From the NCBI RefSeq assembly GCF_014451325.2, contig NZ_JACSCH020000015.1, forward strand, positions 124,001-188,000: DNA of 64,000 nucleotides, read 5' to 3'. The stretch's first letter is position 1. Every line of letters begins with the position of its first letter. A program made the position numbers and the translations under genes. The notes beneath the pieces were generated by a model that saw only the letters and a list, made by a program, of their open reading frames with translations, did no database searches and was not told the DNA's origin. Shown piece after piece: positions 37,339 to 45,302 of the stretch. The stretch is from Streptomyces sp. CB02980. GTDB taxonomy: Bacteria; Actinomycetota; Actinomycetes; Streptomycetales; Streptomycetaceae.

Positions 37339-39090
37339 ACCAGTACCGCACCCGAGGCCCTGGAAGGCCAGCACCCCATGGCAGAGCCCGTGGCAGAGCC
37401 CTCTTCGTGGCACCAGCGGCTTCGGCGTTTCGGCTATGTGCCGCCCGCCGGAAGCGCCGCCCCCATCGGGCTGCGGGAGCGGCTCGTCCCCTCGTACGTC
37501 CGCCCGTCCCCGCGCGTGATGTCGCTGCTCGGCATCGGCCCCGACCGGTCCGAGCGGCTGTGGCGGCTGATGGCCTGGGGCGGTCCGCTCCTGGTCACAG
37601 CGGTCGCGGGGCTGCTGAGGTTCTGGAACCTGGGCAAGCCGAACGCGGTGATATTCGACGAGACGTACTACGCCAAGGACTCCTGGGCCCTGATCAACCA
37701 GGGGTACGAGGGGTCGTGGCCGAAGGACATCGACAAGACGGTCCTCAGCGACCCCGGCGCGGTCCTCGTGCCGACCGACCCCGGCTATGTCGTCCATCCC
37801 CCGATGGGCAAGTGGGTCATCGGCGTCGGCGAGAAGCTGATCGGCTTCGAGCCGTTCGGCTGGCGCTTCATGGTGGCGCTGCTCGGCACGCTGTCGGTGC
37901 TGATGCTGTGCCGGATCGGCCGGCGTCTCTTCCGCTCCACGTTCCTGGGCTGTCTGGCGGGTCTGCTGCTCGCCGTCGACGGACTGCACTTCGTGATGAG
38001 CCGTACGGCGCTCCTCGACCAGGTGCTGATGTTCTTCGTCCTGGCGGCCTTCGGCTGTCTGGTCCTGGACCGCGACCGGGCCCGGAAGCGGCTCGCGGGC
38101 GCACTCCCGGAGGACGAGGAGGGCGTGCTGCGGCCGGACGCGGAGATCGCGGAGACGCTGCGCCTGGGGTGGCGGCCGTGGCGGATCACGGCCGGTGTGA
38201 TGCTGGGCCTCGCGGCGGCGACCAAGTGGAACGGCCTGTACGTCATGGTGGGCTTCGGCCTGATGACGGTGCTGTGGGACGTCGGCGGGCGCCGGACGGC
38301 CGGCGCGGTCCGCCCGTACCTCGCGGTGATCAGGAAGGACCTTGTCCCGGCGTTCGTGTCCGTCGTCCCGGTCGCGATCGCCACGTACCTGGTGACGTGG
38401 ACCGGCTGGATCGTCAGCGACAAGGGCTACTTCCGGAACTGGGCCGCCGACCAGGACAAGCTGGACGGCGGCGGGACCTGGGGCTGGCTGCCGCAGTGGC
38501 TGCGCAGCCTCTGGCACTACGAGTCCGAGGTCTACAGCTTCCACGTGGGCCTCACCTCGCCCCACACGTACGAGTCGAACCCGTGGTCGTGGATCGTCCT
38601 CGGCCGCCCGGTCTCCTACTTCTACGAGTCGCCCGCGCCCGGCACCGGCGGCTGCCCGGCCTCCGCGAAGGAGAAGTGCGCGGCGGAGGTCCTGGCCCTC
38701 GGCACCCCGCTCCTGTGGTGGGCCGCCTGCTTCGCGATCCTGTACATCCTGTGGCGCTGGGCCTTCCGCCGCGACTGGCGCGCGGGGGCGATCGCCTGCG
38801 GCATCGCGGCCGGCTGGGTCCCCTGGTTCCTCTACCAGGAGCGCACCATCTTCCTCTTCTACGCGGTGGTCTTCGTTCCGTTCCTGTGTCTCGCGGTGGC
38901 GATGATGCTGGGCGCGATCGTCGGTCCCGCGGGTTCCTCGGAGAGACGCCGCACCTTCGGCGCGGTGGCGGCGGGCTGCATCGTTCTTCTCATCGTCTGG
39001 AATTTCATCTATTTCTGGCCGATCTACACCGGCACTCCGATTCCACTTGACCAATGGCGACACCGGATGTGGCTCGGCACCTGGGTGTAG
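37336..39090 (+). CDS. pmt: Protein O-mannosyltransferase
   Basis: Transfers mannose from polyprenyl-phosphate-mannose to Ser/Thr of secreted proteins at the outer membrane face. 584 residues with about ten to eleven membrane helices. GT39 features: the acidic pair in FDETYYAKD in the first external loop, then VHPPMGKW, and the long loop with SFHVGLTSPHTYESNPWSW. The C-terminal DQWRHRMWLGTWV is characteristic. Family knowledge: Pmt of S. coelicolor glycosylates lipoproteins such as PstS and is required for phage phiC31 infection. The GTG at 37336 fits a leaderless start. It is divergent from rsmI, and a terminator follows. Confidence 0.95.
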   Translation: MTSTAPEALEGQHPMAEPVAEPSSWHQRLRRFGYVPPAGSAAPIGLRERLVPSYVRPSPRVMSLLGIGPDRSERLWRLMAWGGPLLVTAVAGLLRFWNLGKPNAVIFDETYYAKDSWALINQGYEGSWPKDIDKTVLSDPGAVLVPTDPGYVVHPPMGKWVIGVGEKLIGFEPFGWRFMVALLGTLSVLMLCRIGRRLFRSTFLGCLAGLLLAVDGLHFVMSRTALLDQVLMFFVLAAFGCLVLDRDRARKRLAGALPEDEEGVLRPDAEIAETLRLGWRPWRITAGVMLGLAAATKWNGLYVMVGFGLMTVLWDVGGRRTAGAVRPYLAVIRKDLVPAFVSVVPVAIATYLVTWTGWIVSDKGYFRNWAADQDKLDGGGTWGWLPQWLRSLWHYESEVYSFHVGLTSPHTYESNPWSWIVLGRPVSYFYESPAPGTGGCPASAKEKCAAEVLALGTPLLWWAACFAILYILWRWAFRRDWRAGAIACGIAAGWVPWFLYQERTIFLFYAVVFVPFLCLAVAMMLGAIVGPAGSSERRRTFGAVAAGCIVLLIVWNFIYFWPIYTGTPIPLDQWRHRMWLGTWV

Positions 39091-39104
39091 CAGGGGAATC
39101 GCAG

Positions 39105-39137
39105 CGAGAGGGCGCGACCGGTGGTCGCGCCCTCTCG
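39105..39137 (+). terminator. Terminator after pmt
   Basis: Perfect 15-bp stem CGAGAGGGCGCGACC (39105-39119) with 39123-39137 and a 3-nt minimal loop, 14 nt past the pmt stop. Confidence 0.9.
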
Positions 39138-39294
39138 GGTTGTCGCCAGTGGCTGCCGGCGGCCATCGGCGGCCCGGCTCGGGGCGCGCCCCGTACCCCG
39201 GTCCGCCGGATTCGTACAACCATCCGCACGCTCAGGAGTCATGTAAGACGAGTGCGCCGTATGCGTGTTCGTTTCGTTTCCAGGGGGACTCCAC

Positions 39295-40218
39295 ATGACT
39301 CACCGCATATCTCTGCGTGCCCGCGTGCTTCCGGCCGTGGCCGCCGCCGGAATGCTCGTGTCCGTCGTCGCGGGCGCGGCACCTGCTGCCGCCGCCACCG
39401 CGCCGCAGGTCAGCTGCACGTCCGGCAAGGCCGGGCTCGCCGCCAAGCTTCAGCGGGACATCACCGCCGCCCTCGCCACGCGCGCCGGTACCGTCGCCGT
39501 CGGCCTGCGCGACCGCACCACGAACACCACCTGCACCCTGCGCGCCACGGTCTCCTACGACTCGGCCAGCGTCGTGAAGGTGACCGTCCTCGCCACGCTC
39601 CTCTGGGACGCCAAGAAGACCAACCGGTACCTGACCGCACGCGAGTCCAGCCTCGCCACCGCCATGATCACCAAGTCCGACAACGCGGCCACCACCTCCC
39701 TGTGGAACCAGCTCGGCGTCACCAAGGTGAAGGGCTTCCTGGCGGCTGCCGGCATGACGCGGACGGTGCCGGGGTCCGGCGGCTACTGGGGGCTCACCCG
39801 GATCAACGTCACCGACGAGCAGCGGCTGCTCTCACTGATCACCGCCAGGAACACCGTCCTGAGTGACAACTCCCGCGCCTACATCCACAAGCTCATGGGG
39901 CAGGTCGTCACCTCGCAGAGGTGGGGGACCCCCGCCGGCGCGCCCTCCTCCGTGTCCAAGCACGTCAAGAACGGCTGGCTGCAGCGCGCCACGCGCGGCT
40001 GGCGCGTGCACAGCATCGGCACGTTCCAGGGCGGCGGCCACGACTACACCGTCTCCGTGCTCACCGACGGCAACAGCACGATGAGCTACGGCGTGAACAC
40101 GATCCAGGCCGTGGCCAAGGTGATCCACCGGGATCTGGTCCCGACGGCGCCCGCCGCGTCCCGTTACACGCCGACCACCACGCCCAAGGAGGCGTACGTC
40201 GCGGTTCCCCAGGGCTGA
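39295..40218 (+). CDS. Secreted serine hydrolase with class A beta-lactamase-like fold
   Basis: 307 residues. The signal peptide cleaves near AAAAT at residues 31-35. Penicillin-recognising motifs: S92-V-V-K95 (SxxK), S128-D-N130 (SDN) and K225-N-G227 where KTG is usual. The Glu166-bearing ExxLN loop of true class A beta-lactamases is not visible between SDN and KNG (the stretch reads GYWGLTRINVTDEQRLL). Acylation without fast deacylation is therefore likely: a peptidase-like or inactive relative and not a resistance enzyme. The ATG at 39295 has AGGGGGAC upstream. It precedes a PBP gene on the same strand. Confidence 0.82.
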   Translation: MTHRISLRARVLPAVAAAGMLVSVVAGAAPAAAATAPQVSCTSGKAGLAAKLQRDITAALATRAGTVAVGLRDRTTNTTCTLRATVSYDSASVVKVTVLATLLWDAKKTNRYLTARESSLATAMITKSDNAATTSLWNQLGVTKVKGFLAAAGMTRTVPGSGGYWGLTRINVTDEQRLLSLITARNTVLSDNSRAYIHKLMGQVVTSQRWGTPAGAPSSVSKHVKNGWLQRATRGWRVHSIGTFQGGGHDYTVSVLTDGNSTMSYGVNTIQAVAKVIHRDLVPTAPAASRYTPTTTPKEAYVAVPQG

Positions 40219-40316
40219 CGCCCCGGCTCCCGGCGTGAAGGAGAGGCCGGAACGTGCTCGACACACGCATGGGGCGCTGCTTGACTCGTGTGTTCACACG
40301 GGGAGGGAGCGCAGCC

Positions 40317-41963
40317 ATGCGCAGTGGAGCCAAGGTCGCAATCGTCGGGGGTGTGTTCGTCGTCGTGGCGGGCGGGGTCGGATACGGGGGCTACAACCTC
40401 TGGAACGGCGTCATGGGCGGCGAGACGTCACCGCGGTCCAACTCCGCCGACGCGCCGAGAACCGGGCCCGTCACGGATGAGGAAGTCACCACCGCCGCAC
40501 GGGACTTCCTCGCCGCCTGGGCCGCGGGGGAGCCGGAGAAGGCAGGGCAGCTGACGAACGACCCGGTCACGGCGGGGTCGGCCGTGGCGGCCTACCACGA
40601 CGGCGCGGGCATCACGAAGGCCGTGATCACGCCGGGGACGCCGGTCGGGACGACCGTGCCGTTCACGGTGAAGGCCACGCTCACGTACGAGGACGTGTCG
40701 AAGCCCTGGTCGTACACCTCCCGGCTGACCGTCGTCCGGGGGCAGACCACCGGCCGGGCGCTGGTGAAGTGGACGCCGTCCGTGCTCCATCCGAAGCTCC
40801 TCACCGCCGACGCCACGCTGCGTACGGGCGTCGCGAAGACGGCCCCCGTGAAGGCGGTCGACCGGAACGGTGACGAGCTGACGGCCGCGAAGTATCCCTC
40901 GCTGGGACCCGTCCTGGACACCCTGCGCCAGCGGTACGGGGCGAAGGCGGGCGGCGAGAGCGGCATCGAGACCTGGATCGACTCGGGCAGCGCGTCCGTG
41001 CCCGACTCCACTCTCCTCGTCCTGTCGAAGGGGAAGCCGGGCACGCTGAAGACCACGATCGACGCGGACGTCCAGGCAGCGGCGGAGAAGGCGGTCAAGG
41101 CCTACGGGAGCGCGTCGGTGGCCGCGATCGAGCCGTCGACGGGTGCGATCCGGGCGGTCGCCAACAGCCCGGCCACCGAGTTCAACGTCGCGTTCCAGGG
41201 AGCCCAGGCCCCCGGCTCGACGATGAAGATCGTCACTGCGGCGATGATGCTGCAGAACGGCCTGGCGACGCCCGACACCAAGGTCGAGTGTCCTTCCGAA
41301 GTCCTGTCGAGGGGCCAGACCTTCGAGAACCTCGACAGGTTCAGCATCACCGACGGCACCCTCACCCAGGCGTTCCGCCGGTCCTGCAACACCGCCTTCA
41401 TCAAGGCGATCAGCACCCTCAGCGACAAGGGCATCGCGGACACCGCCCTCGGCGACACCGCCCGCGACTCCTTCGGCATCGGTCAGGTCTGGCAGGTGGG
41501 CGTGACCGCGGCGGACGGCAGCGTCCCCGAGTCGGCCGGCAGCGATACGCCCGCCTCGTACATCGGCCAGGGCAAGATCACGATGAGCGCCCTGAACGTC
41601 GCCTCGCTCTCCGCGACCGTGAAGAACGGCGGATTCCTCCAGCCGTACCTGGTGGCGCGGGACCTCGACGACCGCGAGTTCGCCAAGGCCGAACCGCTCT
41701 CCGGCGAGGTCGCCAGGGGGCTGCGCACGATGATGAACGCGGCCGCGACGGCACCGGACGGCACCGCGGTCCGCGCGATGTCCGGGCTCGCCTCCCCGAA
41801 GGGCGCGAAGACCGGCTCCGCCGAGGTCGACAACCAGCAAGACTCCAACAGCTGGTTCACCGGCTACTCCGGCGACCTCGCGGCCGCGGCGGTCGTCCAG
41901 TCCGGCGGCCACGGCGGCGACGCGGCGGGCCCGGTGGTGGCGAAGGTGCTGCGGGCCGGCTGA
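40317..41963 (+). CDS. Penicillin-binding protein with NTF2-like N-terminal domain
   Basis: Cell-wall transpeptidase, 548 residues. Membrane anchor at about residues 6-27, MecA_N/NTF2-like domain (about 53-155, EEVTTAARDFLAAWAAGEPEKAG), a linker domain, then the transpeptidase with S301-T-M-K304, S356-C-N358 and K498-T-G500. It is a class B-like enzyme without glycosyltransferase. The ATG at 40317 has GGGAGGGAG upstream; an earlier in-frame ATG lacks one. Family knowledge: paralogous PBPs at this locus are typical of Streptomyces. The KTG motif is canonical, so it should be beta-lactam reactive. Confidence 0.9.
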   Translation: MRSGAKVAIVGGVFVVVAGGVGYGGYNLWNGVMGGETSPRSNSADAPRTGPVTDEEVTTAARDFLAAWAAGEPEKAGQLTNDPVTAGSAVAAYHDGAGITKAVITPGTPVGTTVPFTVKATLTYEDVSKPWSYTSRLTVVRGQTTGRALVKWTPSVLHPKLLTADATLRTGVAKTAPVKAVDRNGDELTAAKYPSLGPVLDTLRQRYGAKAGGESGIETWIDSGSASVPDSTLLVLSKGKPGTLKTTIDADVQAAAEKAVKAYGSASVAAIEPSTGAIRAVANSPATEFNVAFQGAQAPGSTMKIVTAAMMLQNGLATPDTKVECPSEVLSRGQTFENLDRFSITDGTLTQAFRRSCNTAFIKAISTLSDKGIADTALGDTARDSFGIGQVWQVGVTAADGSVPESAGSDTPASYIGQGKITMSALNVASLSATVKNGGFLQPYLVARDLDDREFAKAEPLSGEVARGLRTMMNAAATAPDGTAVRAMSGLASPKGAKTGSAEVDNQQDSNSWFTGYSGDLAAAAVVQSGGHGGDAAGPVVAKVLRAG

Positions 41964-42006
41964 CCCACCCCTCGGAACCCGGTCGCATGGCCCGTACAAC
42001 TACCGC

Positions 42007-42022
42007 TAGCGTGCGGGCCATG
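42007..42022 (+). promoter_or_regulatory. Probable leaderless promoter of ybaK-type gene
   Basis: TAGCGT (42007-42012) lies 7 nt before the ATG at 42020, with no ribosome binding site in between, consistent with leaderless initiation. Confidence 0.5.
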
Positions 42023-42514
42023 ACCGCTGACGAGACCACATCCCTCGCCCACCCCCGCTTCGCCGCCGCACTCCGGGAGCTGGGGCTCGACGTCGAGATC
42101 CGCCGCTTCCCGGACGAGACCCGCACCGCGCAGCAGGCCGCCGAGGCCATCGGCTGCGAGGTGTCGGAGATCGTGAAGTCGCTGGTCTTCGCGGCCGACG
42201 GGGTCCCGGTCCTCGTGCTGATGGACGGCGCCTCGCGGGTGGACGTCGAGCGGGTACGGGTGGAGCTGGGCGCCGGGAAGGTGACCCGGGTGGACGCGAC
42301 GGTGGTCCGGGAGACGACCGGGTACGCGATCGGGGGCGTCCCGCCGTTCGGGCACCGCACCCGGACCCGGGTCCTCGCCGACCGGGGCCTGCTCGACCAC
42401 ACGCTGGTGTGGGCGGCGGCGGGCAACCCGCACACGGTGTTCGCGCTCGACCCGAAGTCGCTGGTGGCACACGCCGGCGGAACCCTGGTGGACGTCCGCG
42501 AGCCCTCGGCGTGA
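42020..42514 (+). CDS. YbaK/EbsC-family aminoacyl-tRNA deacylase
   Basis: 164 residues, the length of stand-alone INS-like trans-editing proteins. Motifs: ACEV-like EAIGCEVSEIVKSLVF with the conserved Lys, VLVLMDGASRVDV, ETTGYAIGGVPPFGH (the GGVPPFG loop of the family) and HTVFAL. Such proteins hydrolyse mischarged tRNAs, for example Cys- or Ala-tRNA(Pro). It is coupled to an EamA transporter by a 4-nt overlap, which has no obvious metabolic reason. A second, more distant YbaK-type gene lies at 47805. Confidence 0.9.
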   Translation: MTADETTSLAHPRFAAALRELGLDVEIRRFPDETRTAQQAAEAIGCEVSEIVKSLVFAADGVPVLVLMDGASRVDVERVRVELGAGKVTRVDATVVRETTGYAIGGVPPFGHRTRTRVLADRGLLDHTLVWAAAGNPHTVFALDPKSLVAHAGGTLVDVREPSA

Positions 42515-43362
42515 CGCCGCTCGTCACCCTGGCCGTCCTGGTCGCCGCCGTCACGCACGCGAGCTGGAACGCGCTGGCGCACCACATCAAGGACCAGCTG
42601 CTCTCGTTCACGCTGATATCCGGCGGCGGCGCCCTCATCGGCCTCGTCACGGCCTTCTTCGTGCCGTTGCCGGCGGTGGAGGCGTGGCCGTACCTGGTGG
42701 CGTCCGCGCTGCTGCACGTGGGCTACATGGTGCTGCTCATGCGCTCGTTCTCGCTGGGCGACTTCGGCCAGATGTACCCGATCGCGCGCGGTACGGCCCC
42801 GCTGGCCGTGACGGCGCTCGCGGCGGTCTTCGTGGACGAGATACCGGACGGATGGCAGCTGCTGGGCGTCGCGGTGGCGTCCGCGGGTCTGACGGGCCTG
42901 GCCCTGTGGGGCATCCGGGGAAAGGGGGCGCGCCCCCACTGGCCGGCGCTGCTCGCGGCGGGCGCGACGGGCCTGTCGATCGCCCTGTACACGGTGGTGG
43001 ACGGTGTGGGCGTCCGCGCCTCGGGCACACCGCTGGGCTACATCGCGTGGCTGATGGTCCTGGAGGGCCTGGCGATCCCGGCGTACGCCCTCTGGACCCG
43101 CCGGGCGGCCCTGCTCCCCCAGCTCCGCCCGTACGCGGGGCGGGGTCTGCTGGGCGCGGTGCTGTCGGTGGCCGCGTACAGCCTGGTGCTCTGGGCCCAG
43201 ACGAAGGCGCCGCTGGCCCCGGTCGCCGCGCTGCGCGAGTCCTCGATCATCGTGGGCGCGGCCATCGGAGCCCTGTTCTTCAAGGAACGCTTCGGCGGCC
43301 CGCGGGTCGCGGCGGCGGGCCTGATGGTGGCAGGCATCGGACTGATGCTGCACGCCGGGTGA
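42511..43362 (+). CDS. EamA/DMT-superfamily transporter
   Basis: 283 residues with ten predicted membrane helices in two EamA repeats (VTHASWNALAHHIKD in the first; ALYTVVDGVGVRASGTPLGY starting the second). The conserved ends PIARGTAPLAVTALAAVF and LRESSIIVGAAIGALFFKERFG mark each repeat. Substrate unknown: family members export amino acids or other metabolites. GTG at 42511, overlapping the YbaK stop (GTGA). Confidence 0.9.
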   Translation: MTPLVTLAVLVAAVTHASWNALAHHIKDQLLSFTLISGGGALIGLVTAFFVPLPAVEAWPYLVASALLHVGYMVLLMRSFSLGDFGQMYPIARGTAPLAVTALAAVFVDEIPDGWQLLGVAVASAGLTGLALWGIRGKGARPHWPALLAAGATGLSIALYTVVDGVGVRASGTPLGYIAWLMVLEGLAIPAYALWTRRAALLPQLRPYAGRGLLGAVLSVAAYSLVLWAQTKAPLAPVAALRESSIIVGAAIGALFFKERFGGPRVAAAGLMVAGIGLMLHAG

Positions 43363-43394
43363 GACGGGGACGGGCGGGTGACGGGCGGGTGGCG

Positions 43395-43676
43395 TCAGCC
43401 ACCGACGCCGACGCCTACGCCCGCGCCGGGGGCCGGGCCGTCCCAGGAGGCGCGGAAGAAGTCGGTACGGATGCGGCGGAAGCCGGTGTGACCGGTGGCC
43501 TGGGCGTGGGAGAGGCACCAGACGGCGGGCCCCCGCCCGTCGTCCGCCGCGCCGGAGCCGTCGAGGCAGGTGGTGCACTCGGCCTCGGTGATGGTCCCGC
43601 TGCCCGTCCGGTCGGGCCGTAACGCCCAGAGCCGGGGCCGCCGGGCGGTCCGGTGGTACGCCCCCGCCGCGCTCAC
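43395..43676 (-). CDS. Small DUF7848-like protein
   Basis: About 93 residues. The pattern ECTTCLDGSGAADD...VWCLSHAQATGHTGFRRI...FFRASW resembles the small Streptomyces proteins (ECTTC..SGAAD, W..HA..TGH..FR) annotated as DUF7848 and often found beside XRE/DUF397 genes; that assignment is from memory. One CxxC is visible, with a third Cys nearby, so a metal or redox site is possible. The C-terminal GVGVGVGG tail is odd. The GTG at 43676 is a best guess; the frame is open to 43820. It is divergent from the XRE gene. Confidence 0.6.
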   Translation of the reverse strand: MSAAGAYHRTARRPRLWALRPDRTGSGTITEAECTTCLDGSGAADDGRGPAVWCLSHAQATGHTGFRRIRTDFFRASWDGPAPGAGVGVGVGG

Positions 43677-44054
43677 CTCGACCCGCCTGCGGCCGGCAGG
43701 ACCGGTCGTGCCCCTGCGCCCGGGCGGCGCCCCGGCGGGGGCGGTAACTGCCGGCGGACCGGGCCGACACGGCGGACGCCAGGGTTGCTCACGTCGACGC
43801 TCCTTCGAAGCGGTGGCCACGCCCCGGCCGTTCGCGCGGTCGCGGGGGTCTTGCTGTTTCTCGTACGGACCAGCAAGATCAACTCACCGTTACGGTCGGG
43901 GTACGGCACGTGATCGCCATCACAGCATGCCCACGCACGCCGGAGGAATGCAAGGCTTGCGAACTCCCCCTTGGCGTTCCATGAGTTGAGGACCGGAACG
44001 GTGACCGCGCACACTCGCGCGGACACCCGCCCGGCAGAGAAGGGACCGCATCAC
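43677..44054. other. 378-nt divergent intergenic region before XRE gene
   Basis: The part next to the small DUF7848-like gene could still be coding if that gene starts earlier. The middle is somewhat less GC-rich and contains the inverted repeat GTGAT-CGCC-ATCAC (43910-43923), a candidate operator for the XRE regulator. A ribosome binding site (GAAGGGA) precedes the ATG at 44055. Confidence 0.45.
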
Positions 44055-44912
44055 ATGCCGGCCAAGCGCCCTCACCCGCCGACCGTCCGACTCCGGCGTC
44101 TCGCAGCGGAGTTGAGGAGGCTTCGCGCCGAGGCCGGACTCACGCGCGAGGACGTCACGCGGCGGACCGGGATCAACGAGGCGACGCTCTACCGGATCGA
44201 GAGATCGCGGGCCCGACCCCAAAGACGCACCCTGGTCAGCCTGTTGGACACCTACCGGGCCGACGAGGCGCACCGCACCGACCTGTTGGCCCTGCAGAGC
44301 GGGGCGAACGACCAGGGCTGGCTGCGGCCGTACCACTCGGAACTGCCCGAGGAGTACACCGCGTACATCGGCTTCGAGGCCGAGGCGCGGACGGTCCGCA
44401 ACTACGAGTCGCTGTTCGTTCCCGGGCTCGCCCAGACGGAGCAGTACGCCACCGAGGTCGTCCGGGGCGTCCTCCCGGTGGCCAGCCGGAAGGAGGTCGC
44501 ACAGCGCGTCCAGGCGCGCATGGAGCGCCAGGCCCTCCTCACCGGGGAACGGCCCCTGCAGCTCCGGGCGATCGTGGACGAGGCGGCCCTGCGGCGCGCG
44601 GTCGGAGGCCGCGAGGTCATGCGCGGCCAGGCACGGCACCTGCTCGCACTGATGGCGGAGCCGCACGTGACGTTCCAGGTCATCCCCTTCGAGAAGGGCG
44701 CACACGCCGGCATGACGGGCAGCTTCGTCCACATGGACTTCCCCCACGCGGACGATCCCGGGCTGGTCTATCTGGACACGCCGGCCGGCGACCTGTTCCT
44801 CGAGTCGGAGACGGAGATCCGGCGCTACAAGTCGATGTTCGAGCACCTCCAGGCGGTGGCCCTCGGGCCGGACGACAGCGCGGGGCTGCTGGCCAGGGTC
44901 GCGGAAGAGTAG
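44055..44912 (+). CDS. XRE-family helix-turn-helix protein with DUF5753 domain
   Basis: 285 residues. The N-terminal XRE domain (LRRLRAEAGLTREDVTRRTGINEATLYRIERSRARP) is followed by a DUF5753 sensor-like domain (YIGFEAEARTVRNYESLFVPGLAQTEQYA...VIPFEKGAHAGMTGSFVHMDF). The ATG at 44055 has GAAGGGA upstream. Paired with a DUF397 gene 21 nt downstream. Family knowledge: hundreds of such pairs occur in streptomycetes, including WhiJ-like and BldB-region types, and some control development or antibiotic production. The target of this pair is unknown. Confidence 0.9.
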   Translation: MPAKRPHPPTVRLRRLAAELRRLRAEAGLTREDVTRRTGINEATLYRIERSRARPQRRTLVSLLDTYRADEAHRTDLLALQSGANDQGWLRPYHSELPEEYTAYIGFEAEARTVRNYESLFVPGLAQTEQYATEVVRGVLPVASRKEVAQRVQARMERQALLTGERPLQLRAIVDEAALRRAVGGREVMRGQARHLLALMAEPHVTFQVIPFEKGAHAGMTGSFVHMDFPHADDPGLVYLDTPAGDLFLESETEIRRYKSMFEHLQAVALGPDDSAGLLARVAEE

Positions 44913-44933
44913 GACCGAGAGAGGGTGTTCGCA

Positions 44934-45134
44934 GTGCAGCACGACCCGGCCGAGCCGATGTGGCGGAGCAGCAGCTACAGCAGCGGGAACGGTCAGTGCG
45001 TGGAGGTCGCGGAGGACCCCCACGGCACCGTCCCCGTCCGTGACGGCAAGGCGGCCCCCGCCGGCCCCCACCTCTCCTTCGGGGGCGGGGCCTGGACGTC
45101 CTTCGTGGCCGCGGTCAGGACCGGGCGGCTGTAG
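44934..45134 (+). CDS. DUF397 small partner protein
   Basis: 66 residues. Typical DUF397 pattern: MWRSSSYSSGNGQCVEVAE, VPVRDGKA, then LSFGGGAWTSFVAAV. The GTG at 44934 is preferred: GAGAGAGG is 10 nt before it but only 1 nt before the alternative GTG at 44925. Works with the upstream XRE protein, probably as an antagonist or cofactor by analogy to other pairs. A terminator follows. Confidence 0.9.
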   Translation: MQHDPAEPMWRSSSYSSGNGQCVEVAEDPHGTVPVRDGKAAPAGPHLSFGGGAWTSFVAAVRTGRL

Positions 45135-45145
45135 CCCGGACGGGA

Positions 45146-45183
45146 GCGGACGCCGGGCTCGGGGGCCCGTGCCCGGCGTCCGC
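45146..45183 (+). terminator. Terminator after DUF397 gene
   Basis: Perfect 13-bp stem GCGGACGCCGGGC (45146-45158) with GCCCGGCGTCCGC (45171-45183) and a 12-nt loop. Confidence 0.8.
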
Positions 45184-45298
45184 GCCCGTGCCTGCCCGCG
45201 CCTGCCCGCGCCTGCGCCCGTGCCTGCCTGCCTGCCTGCCTGCGCCCGTGCCCGCGCCGTGCCTGCCTGCCTGCCTGCGCCCGTGCCCGCGCCGTGCC
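45184..45298. repeat. CCTG/CCCG simple-sequence tract
   Basis: Low-complexity DNA made of GCCTGCCTGCCTGCC runs alternating with GCGCCCGTGCCCGCGC. A longer unit occurs twice (from about 45219 and from about 45258), differing by one CCTG. Non-coding, between the DUF397 terminator and the short-chain dehydrogenase stop. Likely slippage-prone. Confidence 0.9.
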
Positions 45299-45302
45299 GG
45301 TC

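Noticed and set aside
45184..45298. Insertion-sequence remnant
   Set aside because: No transposase fragments or terminal inverted repeats; it is simple-sequence DNA.
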